NCBI RefSeq assembly: GCF_021018805.1
Contig: NC_086258.1
Location: forward strand, 8,533,081 to 8,597,080
Length of the DNA: 64,000 bases
DNA from: Prinia subflava
Lineage: Eukaryota; Chordata; Aves; Passeriformes; Cisticolidae
Direction of reading: 5' to 3'
The notes under the pieces were generated by a model. It saw only the letters and a list, made by a program, of their open reading frames with translations, had not been told where the DNA came from and did no database searches. This document shows positions 18,477-31,849 of the stretch, piece by piece (positions within the stretch are counted from its first letter, which is position 1; each line of letters opens with the position of its first letter). A program made the position numbers and the translations under genes.

Positions 18477-21055
18477 CATGGCCAGCTGCCGGCCGCGCAC
18501 AAGGCAGGAGGTGGCTGCCGAGGTGGAAGGGCGGCTTTTTATGCTTTTCTTCCTGTATAAATCAGGCCGGGGATGGACAATCCCAGACAGGACTTCCTGT
18601 GTGTGTTGCGAGCTGATAACGGGGCTCGGCGAGGAGAACAAACACGGAGGGGGAGAGGGGCAGCGGGGCGGGACCCCCACGCCGAGCCCACCAGGGATGG
18701 GCACGGGGGGCTGGCACGGAGAGGAGGCTCTGGGGACACGGGGAGGGACAGAGCTGCTGGCCTGGGCTCCCTCCTGAGCCTCACGCCAGGCCTGAGATGG
18801 GTGGGACGCACCCCACATCACTGGGGCACGTTTTGGGAGCTCCCATTCCAGCCAAGTGCCATTCCCCCTCCAAGGGGGGCACTGGGGACCCCCACTCCTT
18901 ACTCCTTGTCCCCTCAGCAGCAGGGGTCTGTGCTAAGCATGCCAGGGCTGGTGGCCACCTCCTCAAGAGAGGCCACGTTGATGTTGACCGCCAGTTCAGC
19001 ACCTTCTGGGTACTTGTGACCCCCAAAATTCGGGATACAAGGCTGTGCTCAGGCTTTTGTCACCCTGTCACACTGTGTTGGGAAAGGAAGAGGTGCGTGC
19101 TTTGGACCACCAAACCTGCAGGACATCACCTGAGCAAGCTGCTCTCTTCAGGACCAGGCAGCAGAGGAAAACAACTGCCCTGATGCCCTAATTTTCAGGC
19201 CCATTCAGGTGCCAAGCTGCTTGTATTTCAAATTTAATCTCTGTGTGTGCGTGACTCAGTTGAAAGGAGGAACAATACAGTTTTTAATGGGATTTTGGAA
19301 CTTAAACCCAGACTGAAAGCAGAGGCATTTTGGAGCACGAGGGCTGTGGCAGTGGCAATTATTCCTCGACTCTCCAGCTTGTGGGTCCTGCTCCTGTCCC
19401 AGCAGAGTGCCTGGCATGGATTTAGGGCCACGTGCCACCCGGGGCTCCCCCATGTCCCCAGCTTGAGCTGGCAGCCCCCGCGCAGGCTCACGGGGAGCAC
19501 GGAGCTGCTCCCACCCTGATTCAGCAGAACAGTGCTCTGGGCAAACCCCCCGGGAGCTGCAACATATTCCTGTGTTTATTTATATAAATGCACAGCTAAA
19601 GAAAGCCCCCTCTTGTTTTCCTTGGCAGAAGGGATTTCGAGGCTGCCCATCACCCTCCCCAGCACCACTGATTGTGCACCCCGTGTGTGTGAGTGTTCCC
19701 AGCGTGCAGGCATTCCCGGCTGAGGGGATTTTTGGGAGCACAGCTGTCCAGAGGAATCTCCCCAAGGCAAAAAATGAATGCCTGGGTGCTCCAATGAACT
19801 GCAGGGAGGCTCAGTCTCTCTCTTTCCTGCTCGGTGATGGGTTTGGAGCAGCAGGGAAAGGAAAGGCACAGGGGTGATGTGGATGGCTTGTGCCATCTGT
19901 GGGGTGAGGGATCTCAGATCCGGAGCTGAGAGCTCTCCCTGCCACCAGCACACACACACAGCTCAGCCCTGCAGTGCACAACAGCTCCTGAACCCTCCCA
20001 AAATTTTATCATCTCTACCCCCAAATTTTATCATTTGCAAGAAGCCCTGGCTGGCCCTGTGCCGTCTGTGGGATGGGTGCAGGTCACAGGGCACAGAGGG
20101 GACATTGCCCACCCTCCCCCTGAGCACACAGGGAGCCAAGCACCGAGCAGGACGGCAGGAGTGGAACGGGATTTGTGGAAAACCCTTCCTGTTTACCCAG
20201 GGTCTGCAGCCCTGGGCAGCGGCTGCTGGAGCAGGGAGTGGTCAGCAGGGGCCACGCCAATGGTTAAATGGTTAAAATCTGGAATTGTGACCCCTCATCT
20301 TCTCCTCCTGGGGAGGTTTGTGCTGGGAAACACCTGGGAGGCAGCCAAGGCTCAGTTAGGGTTTGAGGGAGGGAAGGAGGGAGCAGCGGGTGTTGGTGCC
20401 ACACACTCGGCCACACCAGCCGTGCCCACACCTCTGCCTGCACCTCCCACTGTCCCCAAAGCCTCCTGTGACACCTCCAGCACCCCGAGGTGCCCTCCTG
20501 TGCACCCCACAGTGGCAGGTGGTAGTGGGACCCCAGAGCAGAGGAGCCTCTGGTTCCTCCTGCACATCTCCACTTGTGCAATGAAGGCATTTTCTAAAGC
20601 CTCTGACACCCAAAGGCCTCCTCTCCAAGTAGCTGCTCATTAACACCAGAAGCTAATTGCTAGCAAATTGTGAATTAGGTATTTGAGGTCACATGGCACA
20701 AGGAGCTGGCCCTAATCCCATTTTCCAGCGGGGGGTACAGGCGTGGGTGCTTCAGCATCACAGTGGGCAGCTCCTGCAGGACCAGGGTGGGCACAGGGAC
20801 ACACACACAGGGCCTTTGGAAAGCTTCATCTGCACCCTGAGGGCTCAGCTCCCCCTCTCACTCCTGACAGCTCAAGGAAAGCCTGATAAGGGAAGGGGAG
20901 AAAGTGAGCGAGACAGGGAGCAGAGGTTTAATGTTGTGCAAGTGGGCAGCAAAGGCTGGGGGAGAAAATCTCCTGCTTTGCAGGACTGGGGACCTCAGGG
21001 TGGCCAAGTGGGGACATGGCCATGCCCTGCTGCTGCTCTGCTGTGACTGCAGGGA
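18477..21055. other. Intergenic, no gene seen
   Basis: GC-rich unique sequence with short open frames only. No exon, RNA or transposon recognised. Confidence 0.6.
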
Positions 21056-21236
21056 GCCCAGAGTGGGACAAAGCCCAGAGTGGGACAAAGCCCAGAGAGG
21101 GACAAAGCCCAGAGAGGGACAAAGCCCAGAGAAGGACAAAGCCCAGAGAAGGACAAAGCCCAGAGAGGGACAAAGCCCAGAGAGGGACAAAGCCCAGAGA
21201 AGGACAAAGCCCAGAGAGAGACAAAGCCCAGAGGCT
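21056..21236. repeat. 17-bp minisatellite
   Basis: About ten copies of agggacaaagcccagag; variants differ mainly at the agtggg/agaagg positions. Confidence 0.96.
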
Positions 21237-21934
21237 CCCCGTGGCCAGGAGCGTGGTGCAGGGCTCTGTTATCTGCCCTTTGGTGGGAGATAAGGCGTCA
21301 GTGCTGTCCTGGGGGAGCAGCTTGTATCTCTCACAGACACTCCCCTGGCTGCAGAGAGCATTCAGGCACTCAGAAAATATTGGAGCAGGGCCCTATCTTT
21401 GAGAAAGCTGTGTGGAAAGACACACAGGATGGATCAGCTCTGCCCTGCAGTGTCTGAGTCCAGAGCTCGTTTCCTCAGCCTGTGAATCTGCACAGCATCT
21501 CCTGTTGCAAACCCCTGTGGGGAAAAACTGTCACAGACCGAAAAATGGTACCTGGGCTTATTGCTGGGCTGGGAATCCTGCCCATTCCCCCCAAATTCCC
21601 TGAGGGATGAGGTGGTGTGGTCCTTGCACACCCCTGGTGTTTGCCTTGGAGCTGTTTTCCCGCAGAAAGATGGGAAAATGTTTTCCACTGGAAAAATTTC
21701 ACTCTATTAATCCAGCTACCCCTTTCTCTCACCAGGAAACATCTCTGTGGATGCATTAACAACCATTAATTTATTTTTGCTATTATTTGGCAACAGAGCC
21801 CAAACCCTAAATGCAGAGCCTTGCTTTCAGCAAAGATGCAAAACACACATTTTGAATTCTCTGCCAGAAGTCACACCATTTATTAAGGTTAATATTATTA
21901 ATAATCTTCTTATTAAGACCTGCCATTTATTTCA

Positions 21935-22225
21935 TGGAAACCCAGACAGATTTGGGTTGGAAAGGAACTTCAAGCTCATCCCATTCCACCCCTGCCATGT
22001 CAGGGGCACCTTCCACTGTCCCAGGGTGCTCCAAGCCCTGTCCAGCCTGGCCTGGGACACTGCCAGGGATCCAGGGGCAGCCCCAGCTTCTCTGGGCACC
22101 CTGTGCCAGGGCCTGCCCACCCTCACAGGGAAGAATTTCTCCCTAATATCTAAGAAAAACCTACATTCCTTCAGTTTAAAGCTATTCCTCCTTATCCTAT
22201 CCCTCCATGTCCTTGGTGGTGACTT
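21935..22225 (-). mobile_element. CR1 LINE fragment, minus orientation
   Basis: Recognisable CR1 reverse complement: TTTGGGTTGGAAAGGAACTT, CACCTTCCACTGTCCCAGG, AAGCCCTGTCCAGCCTGGCC, CTTCTCTGGGCACCCTGTGCC, AAGAATTTCTCCCTAATATC, TTCAGTTTAAAGC. Moderately diverged, non-coding. Confidence 0.92.
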
Positions 22226-25200
22226 CTGGGCTGTTCCATCCTCAGCAGAGCCCTGAAGGCTGAGCCCTCCTCTTCCTCTTCCCTGCCTGCAGCCAACAAT
22301 CTCTTTCCCAGCAACTCTAACTGGTGACTGTAGACAAAAAAATTGACATTTTAAATCTTCCCAGTGGCAGAACAAAACACCTGCAACTGGTTAAAAAGTT
22401 TTCTACCTCAAAAAAAACCTCTCTGTGCATGGGAAAAATGCACTCCAAGGGCTGGTTCTGACCTGGCTGTGTGGGACAAAGTCCAGAGCAGGTCTCCACG
22501 GAGAGGACCTGAAAAATGGGCAGGATTTGACACTGCTGGTGCTGCACAGGAATGATCCAGCCAAATAACACCCGGCTGAATAGAGCTCCACGGCCTTTTG
22601 ATAAAATTAATAAGGCGTGGAAGAGGTGTCTCCCATTAGTGGATTTAATACCTCGGCTTAAAAGTCCTACCCAGGAAACTTCCACGGCTTTTCTGCTGAC
22701 TTCACTGGGTTTGAGCAGCATAAGAGAGAAGTGGAATTCAGCCTAAATGTCAGACAGCGAATGCAGAAGTCAGGACTTAGGAAAAAGGAAAAAAAAACCC
22801 AAACTGTTGATATTTCTCCTCTCTGACACGTCGCAGCCTGTCAAAATGGCCACTGCCTTTATTTTGTTTAATCACTTATCTCCATGGAGGGAAAAGGAAA
22901 TTCCCAAGAACGCACGGTCGTTAAAAATATTAGCCAGGGCCTGGTGATTATTTTTGGTAGCTAAAAACTTCCTGGCTGAGGGGTCTGGGTTTGCATTGGA
23001 CTCGGGTAAATGTTTTAGGATAACTTTCATAAATACCCATTATACTCAAACCAGTGGGCAGTTTACAATTCAGCTGGGAAGGGCGGGGACATGTTTCTCT
23101 TTCTTTTGTTCTGCCTGGCCGCATGCTAAAGTGCATAGATCCACACTGAATTAGCATTTAGCTATTTTCTCGTATCCTTAAATAAAGGGCCAGTTCACAC
23201 AGTCAGAAATCTCTGTTTCCTTTCGGGCAGGAAAAAGGAAGTGAATGCGAGGGGCAGATTTGGAGTTTGCTTGCAAGAACAATTGAACTCCCATCCAGAG
23301 GGGAAGGGGATCTGCGTCAAGAGGAATTCACTTTTTTTTCTCTCTCTCTCTTTTCTTTTTTTTTTTTTAATTTTTTTTTTTTATTTTCCCCTATCTGGAA
23401 AGGAAGACAAAAATGACCTTTAGTTTAAAAGCCTGAAAGAATAAAGGTCTGAGCCTTCAGAGCTGCCTGCACAAATATAGTCATGAAGGCTTTTTCCTGA
23501 CAAAAGGCTCCCGGGGCCGCTCGCGCCGTCCTTCAGCGACTGCGGACGCGGCTGTGGCTGCTCCCCTCTTACTTATCCCAGGTGAAGGGCGGCCCCCAAA
23601 CCTGTCAGCAGTTCCTGCCCACCAGGGACAGGCCCTGGGTGTTTCTGAAAAGTATTTGCCATTTTCCTGGCTGTCCCTCCCCTCTGCTGCCCATGAGGCT
23701 TGGTGGATGGGATTTAGAGGATCTCCTTGCTGTGCTCCCCCAAAATCTTATTTATAGATGTGTGTGCAAGCAGGCAGGGCATTGACTCAACCTCTTTTGG
23801 TCACACTGACCTCATTTTGGTCCCTTTTCTGTGCACCACAAACCCTCTCCCAGCTTCTCTGGATGTGTACTGAGCTCTCAGGGCTTGACTAAATGCCCAA
23901 ATATGATCTGTGTGGTCTCACTCAAACCATTTCAGTCCTCAGCACTATTCTCCTTTTAGTGGGCCTTAAATATCCACAGAGGGTTTTTCTGCGTATTTTT
24001 TCCTCCCCCCATGCAAGGCAGATTTCCAAGGCAAGCTTCCAAGCAAGCCCCAGAGCTGGAGAGGTTGAACCTTGTTAGGATGTTCGAGCATCTCCAAGGG
24101 CGTTGAGGACCTCAGGATGAAGGTGAGTTTCACAGGCTGGGGTATCCCCACAGTTCCCAGCTCTTGCCAGAGCAATCCTGGGAAAAAAGGGACTCATTCC
24201 TCTTCCCTCCTGTCCACACATCAGCCAGACCTGTTCCAAACCTGCCTGAGGGGTTTCTGCCCCAGGCCAGAGCCAGGCCAGCAGCTCCCACCCCGCATCC
24301 TGCAGAGCATCGCTTCCCCAGGCCTGCTTCCCTCCAGGTGATGAGCAGGGAGCACAGGGGATCCAGCTCCACTCTGGGTTCCCACACACTCACAAAGCTC
24401 CTTGGAGCACTTTTCCTCCCATCCAAGGAAAATATTTGCTCGGAGCACGGCTGGGCAGCGTCAGCAGCGAATGTCAGTGAGTGTCGGCAGGAGAGAAACT
24501 AATTAGGCAAAATGGGCCAAATTTCTCCCAGGAGGAGCTGCTCTGTGATCACTGCAGGGAGGATGGATGTGGCCTAATGGTTAAATTGATCATTTTGTGC
24601 TCTCTCGTTGCCTCTCTCCTGGTTTTATCTCAGCTGCCTGCCCGAGGGCTGAGCGGAGCTGGTGACCCTGCCAGCACATCACGGACACTCCCAGCTGAGC
24701 TGGGCTGAAATCTCCTCTCGGTGCTAAAGCTGTGGGTCTCCCAGTACATTTTGGCAGGTTTCCACTTTTCTCCTCCGGAGCTGTTCATCCTCAGGGAGTG
24801 CAGCTGCAGGGATGCCCCCACCAGCGCTCCGAGGGAGAAACCAGAGCCAACAGAGACCCAGAGGGACAAACACAACGGGTCCCAAAGCGGCCAAACATCA
24901 GCTCTGCTAAGGTCAGATGTCTGCAGAGCCTGGCACTGGGCAGAGGTGCATCTGGGAGTGCTGGGATGACTCAGGCCATGAGGAAATGCTGTCACCTCCA
25001 GCCCCGTGCAGCAGCTCCGCTCGCTTTCTCTGTTTCCAGCTCCACACATGGTTTTACCCTTTACTACCAAAACTTCCTGAGCAAACTCACCCCAGCTGAA
25101 GCTTGAGTGAGGTTCCAGGTCCTGCTGATGGCTCTGTGACATCGAGGGAGCCCAGCTGGGATGGGGACAGAGCAGCAGGGGAAGAGGGGAATGGACAAAG

Positions 25201-25405
25201 GCAGGATCACACCAAACCCATGGGAATTTGCCAGCCCCATGGATTCCTATCCTTATTCCTGTTCCTCTTGAGCTCCCAGCACGGAGCGTGCATGCACTGC
25301 ACCTCCTGCCTTGGTGCATCAAGGTAATTCATTAACCTGCAAGGAATGAGGAGCCTAAACTTTCCCCCAGTCCCTGTGACTGCAGCAGCTCCCCGTGGTG
25401 CTGCC
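22226..25405. other. Intergenic, with pyrimidine tract
   Basis: No gene seen. A nearly pure pyrimidine/T tract runs 23,329-23,395 and an AT-rich, motif-rich block about 22,560-23,180 (TTTTGATAAAATTAATAAGG, TACAATTCAGCTGGG). Confidence 0.55.
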
Positions 25406-25502
25406 AGGGTGGGGACAGTGCCCCGGGGTGGGGACAGTGCCCCGGGGTGGGGACAGTGCCCCGGGGTGGGGACAGTGCCCCGGGGTGGGGACAGTGCCCG
25501 GG
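25406..25502. repeat. 19-bp tandem repeat
   Basis: Five copies of ggggtggggacagtgcccc; GGGGT...GCCCC arms pair within the unit. Confidence 0.95.
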
Positions 25503-26220
25503 CAGTGCCAGCCAGGCAGGACATGAGCACACAGCTCCCCAGGAATGCACCCTCCCAGCAGGAGCTGCAGAAGGGAAGGGGAAGAACGACGGGAAGGCAC
25601 AAAGTCCAGGATGGATGCGTGGGGCTGGGCTGGGTTTGTTCCCCTCATGGAAGGTCGAGTTTAGCAGAGTCACAGCGCTGGGTTTGGGATCCCAGGCCAG
25701 ACTGGGAGGCTGCAGTGGGACCAGGCAGGTCCTTCCTAGGCAGGGCAGGTTGTGATGAGGTTCTGAGTGCTTGTGCAAGGCCAGGGACAGTGGCAGAGCT
25801 GCAACCGTGGTCCCACAGCACCTGCAGGGCTGCCAAGACCCCTGTGGGGCTGGAATAAGCTCGTTCCCTCTCCAGCCCTTGATTTGCCCACCAAAAGCAG
25901 CAGAACCAGTCCCAAAAAGGGCTGAGGAGACACTGGGATTACTGTCTCAAATGTGAGGATAAACCTGTCCACAAGAAACACTGGGAATGACCCAACTTTA
26001 ATTTACAGCAGAGGAGCACTTTCCTTCTGCTCCTGGAGACGCCAGGGATGCTGCTGGAGGCTGTGCCAGCCCAGTAGGGAACCTTCAGCTTTTTTATTCA
26101 TAGAAATCCAGGCTGCAGAGCAGCCCTGGGGCTGCTGCTCCCCTGGCAGCAGCCCAGAGAGGGTCTGTGCTCCGAGGAGACGGGCAGGGCAGCACAGGCA
26201 GTAGGGCCAGCGTCCCAGCA

Positions 26221-26337
26221 GGACAGATAAAATCTGTATCGGGCACAAACAGAGCAGCAGGACAGATAAAATCTGCATCAGGCACAAACGGAGCAGCAGG
26301 ACAGATAAAATCTGCATCAGGCACAAACGGAGCCACT
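26221..26337. repeat. 39-bp triplication with a GATA-containing palindrome
   Basis: Three copies at 26,221, 26,260 and 26,299 with exact 39-bp period. Each holds CAGAT-AAA-ATCTG, an inverted repeat containing AGATAA. Copies 2 and 3 appear identical and copy 1 differs at a few bases. Confidence 0.95.
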
Positions 26338-29300
26338 GGAGCAGGACCTCGTCACGTGCCCAGCTCCTCCTGCTGCACACATCAACAGTTCAGGCTGGAT
26401 CATTTTATTTTCCATAAGCACACCAGGTTTTTAATCCCGGATTTGCAGGACAGCGCTGCTGGGATGGTGCTTTGAGCTCAAGTGTCAGCCTTAAAGTTGA
26501 GCTTTGCTGAGATCAGTCCCAGGTACAAAGCCAGCAGCACTCAGCAGGTTCTGTATGAACACAAAAATTGGTTGGATCAGGATTCCTGTGGCACACAGTG
26601 AGCGAAATCACCAGCCTGTTACTTCTGAATTCCTTTTCTTTTTTGCTGTTTTGATTTTGATTTATTTTTCTCTCGTAGGAAGCAGCTCGGAGATTGGTTG
26701 TGACACACACCAGGCTAATTCCGTGGAAAGCCTGTTTTCCAAAAGAAACATTTGCCATCTCACTCCCAGCTTCGGTCTGCCTGTCCCTGCTCACTTGCCA
26801 GAGCTTGTTCTGCAACGTTAATTGAGAAGTTTCTTTGCACAGAGCCAATTGTGCCCGAGTGATTTTGCTCAAGGGCTGAAAAGCACATTCACTTGGTGCT
26901 TGAGATGACATTTATTTGGTGGGTGAGTTGGAGAGCTCAGTGGGCAGAGAGAAAAAAAAAAAAAAGACACCCTTGAGAGGATCTCTTTCAAAAGCAAAGA
27001 AACAAGAACCCGGGAGAGATAAGAAAATGAGCGTTTGCAGAATCTGGGAAAGCCTCGTGCAGAGGGACGGAGACAAAGCACGAGAATGCACTTTATTTGT
27101 GACAAGCTTTCCATCCTGGGCAGCCAAACAGGACATCCTGCTTCAGTTCTCCTTCCTCTCTTTAATTAGAGCTGCGTTCAGGACACTGCCATTAATGTCA
27201 TCTCAGCATTTCCATGACAAAGCCCTGTTTTTGCAGGACTTTAGGAACTTGGCCCTTGAGAAGTCTGTTATTGGTGTAGAACTGTTCAGCACAGGGGCTG
27301 GAGCAGGTTTGCAGACAGCTCCTGTGACATTTCCATCGCAGGGAGCTGCCACCAGCTCGGAGAGAGGTGTTTCCATCCAGGATATGGGAGCAGTGAGGGG
27401 AATCAGAGCCCATCTCTGGCCACAGCGGGATTAGGGATGTTTGTGCTCCGTTTCAGGTCTGAATTGTGGCACCTCTCTGACATCTAAAAGTCACTAAAAA
27501 CACACCACCCACGTTTTTGGATCTGTGAGTCACTGTGGAAGCCTCTGTGGCTGCAAATAATTAAAGGAGCATCTGAAAAGAAAAGTAGATTCTCCAGCAA
27601 TGGTGTTTTCACTGCCTGGGCACAGAGCCTGGCTACAGCCCCCCAAAATCCTGAAATCCCTGCCAAAGGGGCACAGACACCAGCCTGGCTGCCAGGGGAG
27701 CTGTGAAACCCCCGTGTTGGAAAGAAGCTGAAATGCACCTCAAACACACCAGCACAGCCTGGCAGAGCTCAATCAGCTCTGCTGATAAACCAGATTCCTG
27801 TCGTGCTTTTTGTGCTGTACAAGCTCCTTCCTTCAGGTCTGCAGGGCAGGGCCTGGGGTTTGTGCACAGCTCTGAGCACACGGGCAGGAGAAATCCTCAC
27901 TCCCATCCCTCTGAGAGCCCTGCTCCACCAGACTGTGCATCCCTGAGCAGGGGAAGCCAGAGCTCAGCCCAGCCAAAGCCTCTGGGGCTGGTTTTGGCTC
28001 GAGAAGTGCTAAATATTATTAGCAGAAAGAAAACCACTTTTATATTTTTTTCCACGGTGGAAAAAATAGTCCTTCCAACCAAAAATGTTAGTGAGATTCT
28101 TCCACTCCTACAGGGAGGGCAAACAGATCCCTTTGTTCCTGCTGCAGTCCCAGGTGCATTGCTGGCATCCAGAGCGGGGCAGGCTCTGGAAGAAGCTGGA
28201 AAGCAACATTTCATCACAGGATACTCCAAAGCAGGCAGGGTTAAGCCAAACATCCTTTTACTGCTCCTCTTTCACTTCCCATTCGAAGGGAGAGCACACA
28301 ATGGCCCTGCACCCTGAGCTGGGGGGATCCCCTCGCTGGGATGAGGGACTGGGGCTGTGTTTTCTCCTGTTCCTGCACGGCCAGGCTGGCGTGTCCCTGT
28401 CCCCGGCTCCCAGCAGGAATTCCCTGCTTTTTCCCACCCCTCTCTTGCTGAGGGGCCAAATCAGAGAAATTACCTGACTCAAACAGACTAACAGAGCGGG
28501 GAAAGGATGCAAAGAGGTGGTTTGGGGGCTCTCCAAGCTGTTTGAAGGTGTTTCCCAGCTGCTGGAACAAACTGGTTTGGGTAAAGGGCACTGATGCTCC
28601 ATTGCCACCACACGGCACAAGCCCGGCGGCTTCTGGGCTTTGGCTGAGGAGATTTTTGGATGTGCTGGGCACCCCCGGGAAGGGGTCCAGGCTCCATCCC
28701 GCTGCCCTGGGCGGCAGCAGGGCAGGGCAGGGCAGGAAGGGAGCAGCGGAGGTGAGGAGATGAGTGTTTCCTGTCCCTGCGCAGCGACACGGAGCAGCGC
28801 TGTCACTGCGCGGCCCCCGCGACTGCGGCACCGAGATAACTCCAGGCGCAGCCACCAGCACTTCCCCCCTTTGTCCCCGGCTTTTTTCAGGCCTTCCTGA
28901 GCACAAACGTCCCATCTCCGAAGGAATGTCACCGCCGCTGGCCGCCCCCGGGGTGCCCGCGGGGTGGGAGGGGTGTGGGTGCTGCAGCACCCCGGGGTGG
29001 GAGCAGCTGGCAGCGCTGAGCTGGGGACTCTGTGACATCTGTGACATCCATGGGAGGACATGGAAGGAGTCCTGGCATGGAACTGAGCGGCCACATCCCC
29101 CAATTTCCTGGCCTGAGTCACTCCAGGAGATGAAAGCTGTGGGGAGCTCATGTTAAATAACCCGCTCAGGAGCCTGGGCAGCCCAGAGGCAGCAAACACA
29201 GGGTGCTGCACATCCCTCGGGCTCAGGGACAGCACAGTTCCCCTCCAGCCTCACCACACGCTCCAGCCCACGCCTGGAAGGTGCTCACAGGACGCTCCAT

Positions 29301-29920
29301 GGCTGTGACAGTCCCTGCTCCTTGCCTGTCCCTGTGTGGTGCCCACTGCGCCAGCCTGGGGTCACCCCTGGCACAAACCCCACAAGAACATTTCTGATCT
29401 GAAAGCAGGGAGCACCTCCAGCCCTTCAATTAGGCTGTATTTTCCCCCAGGTTCCTTCTCAGAAGAGGGCTCTGGGCTTGGCTTTTCAGGTGCTGTCCCC
29501 CTGCAGAGCTCACCCTGCCCAGCACAGGGCAGTTCAGCACTCACAGCCGCAGAGACCCAGCCCCACGGGGGATATTTTCACTCCCACAGCTCTGTGGGGC
29601 AAGGAGGGGGCTTGCCAGGAGCCAGGGGGAGATGTGGCACCCCCAGAGAGGGCTCAGCACAGCAGCAGTGTCCCCAAAGCAAAGGCTGGAATGCAGCGAG
29701 GCTGTTTCATTATCTCCTCCCCTGCCTGTCAAGGACAAAACAACCCAACGGTTGTAGAAACACATTTTTCACCAAGGGATTCTTGGTGAGTGCTCGTTTC
29801 CTCTCCCAGCCCGTTTCCTGGAAGTTTGTGCTGACAGGGGTGGGCAGGAGCAGCCAGGGGATGCAGGAGCTGCGTGAGGGAATGCACACATCCCTGCCAC
29901 GGGTCACACCTGGGCACGCT
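26338..29920. other. Intergenic, one CpG-rich cluster
   Basis: No gene recognised. A moderately CpG-rich stretch lies at 28,680-28,960. AT-rich stretches at 26,620-26,680 and 27,990-28,090 show no recognised repeat. Confidence 0.55.
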
Positions 29921-29921
29921 G

Positions 29922-30402
29922 CTGTGCCACTGTCACCCTGCAGTGCCACTGCCACCCCCCAGTGCCACTGTCACCCCTCAGTGCCACTGCCACCCTGCAG
30001 TGCCTCTGCACACCCTGCAGTGCCACTGTCACCCTGCAGTGCCACTGCCACCCCGCAGTGCCACTGTCACCCCTCAGTGCCACTGCCACCCTGCTGTGCC
30101 ACTGCCACCCTGCAGTGCCACTGTCACCCTGCAGTGCCACTGGCCACACTTTGGTGCCACTGTCACCCTGCAGTACCACTGGCCACCCTGCAGTGCCACT
30201 GCCACCCCGCAGTGCCACTGCCCAACCTGCAGTGTCACTGGCCACTCTTCAGTGCCACTGCCCACCCTGCAGTGCCACTGCCACCCTGCAGTGCCTCTGC
30301 ACACCCTGCAGTGCCACTGTCACCCCGCAGTGCCACTGCCACCCCACAGTGCCACTGCCCACACTGCAGTGCCACTGGCCACTCTTCAGTGCCACTGGCC
30401 AC
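29922..30402. repeat. 19-bp hairpin-forming minisatellite
   Basis: About 25 copies of cagtgccactgccaccctg (19-20 bp). Each unit contains CAGTG-C-CACTG and, across the unit, CACTGC...GCAGTG inverted arms, so single strands of either sense can form hairpin arrays. Confidence 0.96.
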
Positions 30403-30449
30403 CAGCTTTCCATGCCTGGAAACATAGGCAGGCAGGGACAGGAAAAGGG

Positions 30450-30700
30450 AGGATGGTGGTAAATTGAAACAGGAGAGATTAAATTAAATATTAGGGAGAA
30501 ATTGTTCCCTGGGAGGGTGGGCAGGCCCTGGCACAGGGCGCCCAGAGAAGCTGGGGCTGCCCCTGGATCCCTGGAAGTGCCCAAGGCCAGGCTGGACAGG
30601 GCTTGGAGCAGCCTGGGACAGTGGGAGGTGTCCCTGCCATGGCAGGGGGTGAATGGATGATCTTTAGGATCCTTCCAACCCCAGCCACTCCACGGTTCTA
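30450..30700 (+). mobile_element. CR1 LINE fragment
   Basis: Plus-strand CR1 consensus pieces: AATATTAGGGAGAAATTGTT, GAGGGTGGGCAGGCCCTGGC, AGAAGCTGGGGCTGCCCC, CCAGGCTGGACAGGGCTTGG, ATCCTTCCAACCCC, CGGTTCTATAACTGT at the 3' end. Confidence 0.93.
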
Positions 30701-31847
30701 TAACTGTAAGCACCTTGCAGACAGGTCCTGGTGTTCCCAGCCCAGATCCTCCTGCTGTCAGCAGGACATGGACAGCCCATGGTTCCTGCTACAAAACCTC
30801 CTACACCACGGCTGTTTATGGATCAGCCATAAATATTTGCTCCTGGCTGTAGTTTTCCCAGCAAAGATCTCAACCCACGAGCCGTTCCTCCCTGAGCCAG
30901 CTCTTCCCTGCCTGTTTACTTTTGGAGTCCCTCCGAGTTAAACACAGCTTTGCTCCTCCAGCAGCTGGGATGTGATATCTATCATCTCCATCGATTGTAA
31001 TAAACCAACTGCAGATCGTGCAGCAACCAAACAACAGAAAAATGATCCCGTAACACAAAATAAAAATTAAAAAAAATTTTAAAAAATTAAAATAAAAAAA
31101 GTTCAGCCACCAAACTGCAGGGAGGGAGGAGGGAGCTGGCAGGGGAGGAAAAGGATACTTTTCCTTTTCTTTTTTTTTTACTTTTACGCGGCTTCTGGGA
31201 GCCGCGGCCGTTTGAAGGCTGCGAGGGGAAGCGGGCCAGAGGGGTTATCCAATCTCTCGGAGCAGACATTTCCGCCTGGCACGCCCCAGCGGCGCAGTCC
31301 CTCCGTTTCATTAATAAATCACCCATCCCGCCCGCTGCGGCTGCCCCGCGGGGGAAGCAGCGCTGCCCCCGTGCCCGCGTGTGCGGCGGGGACCGGGCAG
31401 GACCCGCCCGGGAGCCCCCGCAGGTCCTGCACGGCCCTTCCCAGCTCACCTGGACCTGCCCAAAGGAGCTGCAGTGCCCGCGACCCAGCACGAACACCTG
31501 GGACAGGAGCTGGGGATGCACGGAGCTCTTCCTTCTACAGACTGCCCGCTCCCCCTTCCCTGCTGCCTGTCTGCATTTGTAGGAGCAAATCCCGAGCTTC
31601 CCAAGGGCTCCCAGGCTCTCTCTTTTAAAAACAAAGCAAGCAGCGTTGTTTGCCCGGGAGCACGGTTTGTACCAGGGCCATTCAGCATTTTGGGGGGGTG
31701 ATTTTGAGCAGATTTTGGCAGGTGTTCGAGCACAGCTAATACAGATAAAACAGATGTTTGATCCAGCTCCCCATCACGGCAGCATCCCAAACTCATCCCC
31801 TGGTGGCACCAGCAGCGCCCTGACCCCCGTGGAGATGGGTGCAGGGT
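30701..31847. other. Intergenic with A/T tract and CpG cluster
   Basis: An A/T-only stretch at about 31,057-31,100 is followed by a T-rich tract and a CpG-rich cluster at 31,188-31,440 (GCGGCTTCTGGGAGCCGCGGCCG, an inverted-repeat core). A distal promoter or enhancer is possible. No exon was recognised. Confidence 0.5.
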
Positions 31848-31849
31848 GC

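Noticed and set aside
17405..18616. Plus-strand frames of about 370-400 codons, Cys/Pro/Thr-rich
   Set aside because: Products of the 28/29-bp minisatellite plus (ATCCC)n; all three frames are open at once.
21056..21236. Regular spaced repeats as a CRISPR-like array
   Set aside because: Units are contiguous with no unique spacers; a vertebrate minisatellite.
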